Shown: positions 4,788-10,055 of the stretch, piece by piece
How positions within the stretch are numbered: position 1 is the first letter of the stretch
Layout of the letters: the number at the start of each line of letters is the position of its first letter
NCBI RefSeq assembly: GCF_947254915.1
Contig: NZ_CAMYEZ010000085.1
Span: 1 to 10,055 of the forward strand
Direction: 5' to 3'
Origin: an uncultured Porphyromonas sp.
GTDB lineage: Bacteria; Bacteroidota; Bacteroidia; Bacteroidales; Porphyromonadaceae
DNA length: 10,055 bases
The notes under the pieces: model-generated
Seen by the model: the letters and a program-made list of their open reading frames with translations, nothing else
Databases searched by the model: none
What the model was told of the DNA's origin: nothing
Position numbers and translations under genes: made by a program

Positions 4788-7403
4788 ATGAAAAGAACTA
4801 CCATACTATTACTCCTCCTCACCGCACTCTGTCAATCGCTCGGAGCTCAGGTTCAAGTACCTAAGCCTAGTGATGCGGACTTTGCTACGAGTAACGTACT
4901 CGCTGTCTACGATGGCGGATTGCGCATAGCTACTATCTGCCGTGAATATATCGTCGACAGCAACCTTAAGAAGGGCGTCGTCGCTGATGTTCTCTACCTA
5001 GCTAATGCAGACGGCTCCACCAACTATGCCTTCGGTTACGACCTTAAGGAGTCAACTCACTACAACTGGAATCTAGCAAAAAACAGCTGTGACCGTCTTT
5101 CTATAGATATGGAGTACGAGGGACTCTTTATCTCTCCGACCCTAACCGTTAGCTATGCTAAGCTTGCTAACGCTCGTACCGCTACACTTCAACCTCTGCT
5201 CCTCATCGATCAGCGAGGTAACGAGACAACAAGCTATGGCATCGTCAAGATTGGCGCACAGCTATGGATGCGAGAGAACCTCGCGACACTGCGCTGGCGT
5301 GACGGGTCGGCTATTACGACTGGACTTACCAAGCCACAGTGGCAGAGTACCAAAGAGGCTGCAGTATGTTATTACAACAACGACCTCAATTTACTCGCTT
5401 CACATGGTGCTCTCTACAACTTCTTTACCGTAATTGATCCTCGTGGACTAGCTCCCGAGGGGTGGACTGTACCTAGCGACGATGAGTGGCACTCGATGAT
5501 ACAGTACGTAGACCCCAAGGGCTTTGAGCCCAATCCTGACGACCTAAGTCGCGAGTCCGAACACGCAGGCTTACTACTCAAGAGTACTGAGGGGTGGAAG
5601 GTTGCCCCCGTACATGACGATGGCGCTGTCCTCAAGCAGGGCAATAACTTGACAGGCTTCAACGCACGCCCCATGGGTAGCACATCACAGTCTAAGTGGA
5701 TGGACTACTCTGCTGAGGGGTTGCAAGCGTACTTCTGGACCTCATCAACTTATGAGAATAATGCACTCTTCAGACGATTCTATTGGGAACAAGATATTGC
5801 AAACAGATTTTTTGAGAGCAAGAACTACGGTTACTCTGTCCGTTGTGTCCAGCCTGCAACAAAAGTAGAGATCGTCCCCTCCGCTCCGCAAGTGATAACT
5901 GGCGTACAGCTAGAAAGCGGTATCAATGCTCAGACACCCTTTATGATTCGTGCCGTCAGCAAGAGCGGTGAGATCGTAGTCACAGACGCTTCTGGGGCCA
6001 AGCACCCCTTTACGGTGGACAAGAGCATCGACCAACTCATGGGAGGTGTCGGTACGCTCGTTTCCCTACCCGCCTCAGAGCACAATAGCAAGCTAACCAT
6101 CTCTGGCGACCTCATCTACCTCGACCTCTCGGGACAGGAGGTCACATCGTGCCGCGTCGGAGAGGCGAACCTACTACGAGCGCTTATACTCAACAATAAT
6201 AAGCTCACCCAGCTGACACTCCCCACGCTACCTGAACTGCGTCTGCTCTATGCGCACTCTAACCAGCTACAAAGTGTATCCCTAGGAGCGCAACCACAGC
6301 TCACCGAGTTGGTTCTTATGAGCAACCTACTCTCAAAGGTAGACTTGTCGCAGCTTCCAGCACTCAAGCATCTAGGCATAGCGATGAACCAGCTTACAGA
6401 GCTAGACCTAACGCACAACGTAGCTCTCCAAGGCCTCGACTGTCAAAAGAACAAGCTCACAGAGCTGCATATCGCGCTCCTCACACAGCTCAAAGAGCTA
6501 CACTGCTCTAAGAACAAGATCGCGATGCTCCCCGTGGCGGATCTGACGCAGCTCGAGAAGCTATACTGTGCAGACAATAAGCTCAAGATGCTTGACATCT
6601 CTAAGCTCAATAATCTCACTGAGATAAACTGTAGCAGCAATGAGCTCTCCACCCTTGATCTCAAAGGCAAGAAGGGCCTCACGGAACTCTACGCCTTTAC
6701 CAACCAGTTTTCTCAGCTAGACCTCAGCGAGGCAAAAGCTCTTGAGACGATCAGCATAGGAGACAATCAGCTATCACAGCTAGCTCTTACGGATATGAGG
6801 CAACTTGTTTCTCTCTCGGCTCCCTTTAACACACTCTCTCAGCTGACGCTCACCGACTGCCCCAATCTCGGAGCCGTCTCTGTCTTTGCTAATAGGCTAG
6901 CAAGCATCTCCCTAGCAAACTGTCCTAAGCTCACAATCCTAGAGATCAACAACAACCGCTTTACCGATCCACTACCCCTAGTGGAGAGTCTACCGACTCA
7001 TCCTGACCTAAAGGACAATGCTGGTTACATCGTCTTCCTCAATAGTACTGAGTATGGCGACTTCCCCGAGGGCAATATCAAGAGCGATGCCTTCATCACC
7101 GCTGCCAATAAGAAGGGTTGGGTCGTACTCAATGGAGAGACACCGCTCATGACCCACATCTCCGAGGTCACCCCTGAAGCTACGGGGCAGATCATCCCGA
7201 CAGACCACGAGGGGTGCTACGAGATCGTTGGGGCAAGCCCCGCTTTGTGGCAAGTCTACACAGCCGAGGGACTGCTCGTAGCGACCAGCCGTCAGGCGCA
7301 CGCTGACAACGTCATCGACCTCTCTCAGCTACCGCACGGAGTCTACCTTGTACGGCTTATCACCCACGACGGCTCACAACAAAGCTACCGCATCGTCCGA
7401 TAG
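4788..7403 (+). CDS. T9SS-secreted surface protein with FISUMP domain and 13 leucine-rich repeats
   Basis: The protein has 871 residues from the ATG at 4788. An in-frame ATG at 4740 is rejected because it lies within the terminator hairpin and its 16 extra codons would precede a perfect signal peptide (MKRTTILLLLLTALC, probable cleavage near A20). Residues about 150-355 form a FISUMP (Fib_succ_major) domain, shown by IGAQLWMRENLA (155-166), ALYNF (208-212), GWTVPSDDEW (225-234), NNLTGFNARPMG (286-297), YFWTSSTY (315-322) and GYSVRCV (348-354). After a linker comes a leucine-rich repeat region whose conserved asparagines fall every 21 residues from 471 to 723, giving 13 units of the form LxxLxCxxNxLxxLDLS. 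The last 70 or so residues are a type A T9SS sorting domain with LPHGVYLVRL and final YRIVR, lacking the usual opening YPNP. FISUMP and LRR domains often mediate binding, so adhesion or host contact is plausible but not shown. It is probably co-transcribed with the propeller gene 31 bases downstream; no clear own promoter is visible. Confidence 0.9.
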   Translation: MKRTTILLLLLTALCQSLGAQVQVPKPSDADFATSNVLAVYDGGLRIATICREYIVDSNLKKGVVADVLYLANADGSTNYAFGYDLKESTHYNWNLAKNSCDRLSIDMEYEGLFISPTLTVSYAKLANARTATLQPLLLIDQRGNETTSYGIVKIGAQLWMRENLATLRWRDGSAITTGLTKPQWQSTKEAAVCYYNNDLNLLASHGALYNFFTVIDPRGLAPEGWTVPSDDEWHSMIQYVDPKGFEPNPDDLSRESEHAGLLLKSTEGWKVAPVHDDGAVLKQGNNLTGFNARPMGSTSQSKWMDYSAEGLQAYFWTSSTYENNALFRRFYWEQDIANRFFESKNYGYSVRCVQPATKVEIVPSAPQVITGVQLESGINAQTPFMIRAVSKSGEIVVTDASGAKHPFTVDKSIDQLMGGVGTLVSLPASEHNSKLTISGDLIYLDLSGQEVTSCRVGEANLLRALILNNNKLTQLTLPTLPELRLLYAHSNQLQSVSLGAQPQLTELVLMSNLLSKVDLSQLPALKHLGIAMNQLTELDLTHNVALQGLDCQKNKLTELHIALLTQLKELHCSKNKIAMLPVADLTQLEKLYCADNKLKMLDISKLNNLTEINCSSNELSTLDLKGKKGLTELYAFTNQFSQLDLSEAKALETISIGDNQLSQLALTDMRQLVSLSAPFNTLSQLTLTDCPNLGAVSVFANRLASISLANCPKLTILEINNNRFTDPLPLVESLPTHPDLKDNAGYIVFLNSTEYGDFPEGNIKSDAFITAANKKGWVVLNGETPLMTHISEVTPEATGQIIPTDHEGCYEIVGASPALWQVYTAEGLLVATSRQAHADNVIDLSQLPHGVYLVRLITHDGSQQSYRIVR

Positions 7404-7434
7404 TTTGGCATTAAGAAAAACCAAATAAACATTT

Positions 7435-9741
7435 ATGACGCCAAGACATTCTCTACAGAGTCTGCTGACTCTATTCGGAGGTCTACTTTGCGGCTTGTGT
7501 TGTGTCACTCAGGGTGCCACAGCACAAGCCCCCACGACCCCACGCATCAACTGGACTGTAACCAATACAGCCAGCACCTCATCAGGTCTACCATCTGACG
7601 AGCTCGTATCCCTACGCTTCACCGCAGATGGTAAGCTGTGGGTGAGTACAAACATAGCTTTCGCCAGCTACGATGGAACCAATTGGCACACCTATGGTGC
7701 TGACGATGGACTTATGTGGGGTGAGGTACTGATGGGCAAGGTCTATATTGACCCACAGCAAAATGTATGGCTCACCTCTGACGAGCATGGGATGGCGCGA
7801 ATAGACCCCTCAGGATCCGTGAAGCTCTATATGCCAAACGAAGATGTCAAGCAGGGGCTGGCCAGTGAACTAGTTCTAGACATCGTACAGGACAACAAGC
7901 AGGGATATTACATCTCCAATTGGGCACAAGGTGGCACGACACTCTCCCACCTCAGTGCTGAGGGCGTGTGGCAACATTATAACTTTAACATCGTGGGTAG
8001 CAACCCATTTGACAAGCTCCTCTGTCTTGCTTACGACAAGGAGCGAGGGGTACTCTACGGGGGGACACTCTTTTCAGGAGTTATGTACTTCGATGGGGTG
8101 CAGTTTGTACCGCTTACAGAGGAGTATCAGACGTCTGTCAGCGAACTAACGATCTCTGGCGACACCCTCTATGCTGCTACCGATCTAGGATTGATGCGAG
8201 TCAATCTAGTCAATAAAGCTTTCGTCTCGATGATGACCACGGCAGAAGGACTTGCCGATAACTTCTCCACCTCTGTTGCTGTAGACGCTCAAGGCGCTAT
8301 ATGGGTAGGCTCAGACGGTGCTGGAGTAACACGCATCTCACCTCTAGGGGAGACGACCATATACAACACCACCAATGGACTCTCTGCAAATGATATAAAC
8401 TCCATCGCTTTCTCTCCACAGACAGGGCGTCCTTACCTTGCCACACGACACGGAGGTGTCTGCTATCAGACAGCCGAAGGCTCTTGGAAGTATATAGGCT
8501 CCAACGGCCTAGCTAGCAATAGTGTCAATGGGATGCTCTTCGATGGGACTAGTCAGTGGTATGCGACCTCTGCGGGTGTATCACACTTCGACGGGAAGAT
8601 ATGGCACAACCACAAGCTCCAGAGAGAAGACAATAAGGGATTCGCAAAGGAGTACATCTCCCGCATACTGATGGACAGTCGCCCCGACAAAAAGAACGTA
8701 TGGGCCTCTGGTTATGGTGGCGTAGCGCAGTATAATATGGAGCAGCAGGAGTGGCGCATCTATCCCTATACGACCACTATAGAGAAGGAGGGCGAAGCTC
8801 CTACGACTCACTATCCGCAGATTGCGCTGATGCAGACCACCAATGGCGACTTTTGGGTCACAACCTTTGGTGAGCGACTAGGCTTCGGCACTTTCAAGCC
8901 TGAGGACGGCAGCTTCTCCTTCTATAATGACAAAGACATCTCCGTTTTGCCTGATGGTTGTAACTCATTCTTTACCGCAGTCGAAGCGCCCGATGAGTCT
9001 ATATGGTTCTGCTCTGTCGATGGCGTACTCATACGAGACAAGAAAGGCGAGTACCGTATGGAGCGCTTCCCCATAGAGATCCAAGTAACCGACCCCAACA
9101 CGGGCAAACCCGTCACAGGCTACGACAATAATGTTCGTAATGTCACCTTTGCTGCTGATGGCAAGGTGTGGATTAGCAAGCTCAGCGGGATCATCATCTA
9201 CGATCCCAAGAGTGGAGACAAGGTCACTGAGACAGGTCCTGCTGACGACCCGATGGCTATCGTCACGAAGATTGTCTTCGACAAGGAGGGCAATGCCTTC
9301 ATCGGGACACTCCTCGATGGACTCTTCGTCCGCACCAAAGAGGGTCTCTACCGCCACCTCGATGAGTCGTATGGCTTGGGACTGAAGCAGCAGATCTTCG
9401 ACCTCTATATGAGAGAGGACAAACTATATGTCTGCACGGATCTCGGAGTCTTTGAGACCACTCAATATGCCGAAATCATCGAGCAGATAAGAGCTAACGA
9501 ACCTATCGTGTCAGGGATAGCTCCTCTCTTCAAGCTCTACCCCAATCCCACCACAGACTACGTTATCTTACCTTCCGAGGCTTTGGCATATCGACTGATA
9601 GACATGCAGGGCGCACTCATCCTCACAGGTTCCGACAGCAAGCTACACCAGGTCAATCTGCAGGGAGTACCCGCAGGGCGCTACATACTGAGCTACCTCG
9701 TGGGCGAGCAGTGGATTAACGAGCAGCTAATAGTCAAGTAG
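7435..9741 (+). CDS. T9SS-secreted double beta-propeller protein
   Basis: The 768-residue protein starts with a signal peptide (core LLTLFGGLLCGLCCV, cleavage near A30-A32). Residues about 67-678 contain some 14 blade-like repeats of the two-component-regulator-propeller kind, for example LWVSTN (68-73), VWLTSD (111-116), IWVGSDGAGVTRI (289-301), VWASGYGGV (422-430), IWFCSVDGV (523-531) and LYVCTDLGVF (664-673). Fourteen blades would make two seven-bladed propellers. There is no Y_Y_Y domain, transmembrane segment or histidine kinase after them. Instead residues 698-768 are a canonical type A sorting domain with LYPNPTTDYV (701-710), VPAGRYILSYL (745-755) and final LIVK. The overall plan and length resemble PorZ, the propeller protein of the T9SS attachment complex, but the N-terminal sequence does not look like PorZ as I remember it, so no symbol is given. 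The 31-base gap from the FISUMP-LRR gene contains no terminator, and a strong terminator follows, so the two genes form one unit. Confidence 0.9.
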   Translation: MTPRHSLQSLLTLFGGLLCGLCCVTQGATAQAPTTPRINWTVTNTASTSSGLPSDELVSLRFTADGKLWVSTNIAFASYDGTNWHTYGADDGLMWGEVLMGKVYIDPQQNVWLTSDEHGMARIDPSGSVKLYMPNEDVKQGLASELVLDIVQDNKQGYYISNWAQGGTTLSHLSAEGVWQHYNFNIVGSNPFDKLLCLAYDKERGVLYGGTLFSGVMYFDGVQFVPLTEEYQTSVSELTISGDTLYAATDLGLMRVNLVNKAFVSMMTTAEGLADNFSTSVAVDAQGAIWVGSDGAGVTRISPLGETTIYNTTNGLSANDINSIAFSPQTGRPYLATRHGGVCYQTAEGSWKYIGSNGLASNSVNGMLFDGTSQWYATSAGVSHFDGKIWHNHKLQREDNKGFAKEYISRILMDSRPDKKNVWASGYGGVAQYNMEQQEWRIYPYTTTIEKEGEAPTTHYPQIALMQTTNGDFWVTTFGERLGFGTFKPEDGSFSFYNDKDISVLPDGCNSFFTAVEAPDESIWFCSVDGVLIRDKKGEYRMERFPIEIQVTDPNTGKPVTGYDNNVRNVTFAADGKVWISKLSGIIIYDPKSGDKVTETGPADDPMAIVTKIVFDKEGNAFIGTLLDGLFVRTKEGLYRHLDESYGLGLKQQIFDLYMREDKLYVCTDLGVFETTQYAEIIEQIRANEPIVSGIAPLFKLYPNPTTDYVILPSEALAYRLIDMQGALILTGSDSKLHQVNLQGVPAGRYILSYLVGEQWINEQLIVK

Positions 9742-9792
9742 TCTACACCCCTAAATACAGCTGCCTTACGAAAACAACAGACAGCTCCACGA

Positions 9793-9839
9793 CAGAGGGC
9801 TCGATCGCTAAGGAGATGCGGTCGAGCCCTCTGCTTTTT
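9793..9839 (+). terminator. strong intrinsic terminator after the propeller gene
   Basis: CAGAGGGCTCGA (9793-9804) pairs perfectly with TCGAGCCCTCTG (9822-9833). The stem extends inward by four more pairs including one G-U, to 9808 and 9818, leaving a loop of nine bases. After one C come five T residues (9835-9839). It lies about 50 bases past the stop at 9741. Confidence 0.92.
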
Positions 9840-9857
9840 GTGCCAAACTATGGAGGT

Positions 9858-10055
9858 AAGCGCAATCTCTACCGAGGAAATCGGAAATATCCACGTGAGG
9901 ACGAAAGATTATCCACGTGGGCGAGAAATGAAACTTCGGAGGAGTCAAATGAAACTTCGGAGGAATCAAATGAAACTTCGGAGGAATTTTTTCGTGCCTA
10001 CGTGGAGAATATAAATTGTCCACGTGGCGGGTTGACATTTTCCACGTGGCTATCG
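9858..10055 (+). repeat. dispersed composite intergenic repeat, copy 2 (may continue beyond the window)
   Basis: It has the same order and orientation as the copy near 3250: head (9862-9888), paired boxes, three 21-base units (9926-9988) and a tail with further boxes. Here the boxes are CCACGTG or the palindrome CCACGTGG at 9891-9897, 9913-9920, 10020-10027 and 10042-10049, with a CTACGTGG at 9998-10005. Left and right arms beside the tandem units are complementary over roughly 16-18 bases with a few mismatches. It starts about 20 bases after the terminator. With the terminator it fills the 314-base gene-free end of the window; the right boundary cannot be seen. Confidence 0.85.
9926..9988 (+). 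repeat. three tandem 21-base units inside repeat copy 2
   Basis: The units lie at 9926-9946, 9947-9967 and 9968-9988, with consensus aaatgaaacttcggaggaatc and an exact 21-base period. They differ from the units of copy 1 mainly by GGAGGA in place of GGAAGA in all three, which suggests the three units within a copy have been homogenised together. Confidence 0.9.

Noticed and set aside
7404..7434. Possible separate promoter or terminator between the two T9SS cargo genes
   Set aside because: Only a weak TTTGG/CCAAA inverted repeat is present, with no -7 box and no T-run after it.
7435..9741. Calling the propeller gene porZ
   Set aside because: Architecture and length fit, but the N-terminal segment does not resemble PorZ as I recall it and the propeller-plus-sorting-domain plan is not unique to PorZ.
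9808..10038. Minus-strand 76-codon open frame sharing the peptide ISDFLGRDC with the frame near 3250
   Set aside because: The shared peptide comes from the conserved DNA head of the two repeat copies. The frame also runs through the terminator hairpin, so it is best explained as non-coding repeat.

Overview
The window looks like chromosome of a Bacteroidota anaerobe, most probably a Porphyromonas species of the asaccharolytica/uenonis type (genus inferred, not proven). The reasons are two proteins with type IX secretion system (T9SS) type A C-terminal sorting domains, -7 boxes of the Bacteroidota form TAnnTTTG, absence of strong Shine-Dalgarno sequences, a FISUMP-domain protein and a DUF2284 protein. 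There is no phage, transposase, tRNA, rRNA or CRISPR signal.

Positions 1-3156 are all on the minus strand. Read in transcription order they are an acyl-CoA synthetase-like AMP-binding enzyme (3156-1450), a cysteine-rich DUF2284 protein overlapping its end by 8 bases (1457-837), and the N-terminal three quarters of phosphate acetyltransferase (746 to beyond position 1). Two promoter-like sites, one before the ligase and one before pta, share 16 of 18 bases, so acyl-CoA and acetyl-CoA/acetyl-phosphate chemistry may be transcribed from similar promoters.

Positions 3157-3607 form a 451-base gene-free divergent interval. It holds copy 1 of a complex intergenic repeat and then a good promoter for the next operon. 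That operon (3608-4651, plus strand) pairs an exported thioredoxin-fold lipoprotein with a cytosolic-type thiol peroxidase (Tpx), and ends at a hairpin terminator at 4712-4764.

Positions 4788-9741 (plus strand) encode two large T9SS cargo proteins 31 bases apart. The first has a FISUMP domain followed by 13 leucine-rich repeats in strict 21-residue register. The second has about 14 propeller blades, which would fit two seven-bladed propellers, and a sorting domain. Both should be exported by Sec and then placed on the cell surface by T9SS. A strong terminator at 9793-9839 closes the unit.

The last 200 bases carry copy 2 of the intergenic repeat, in the same orientation as copy 1. Each copy has three 21-base tandem units between inverted arms whose sequences differ between copies while staying complementary. 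This repeat family and the pair of surface proteins are the least explained parts of the window.
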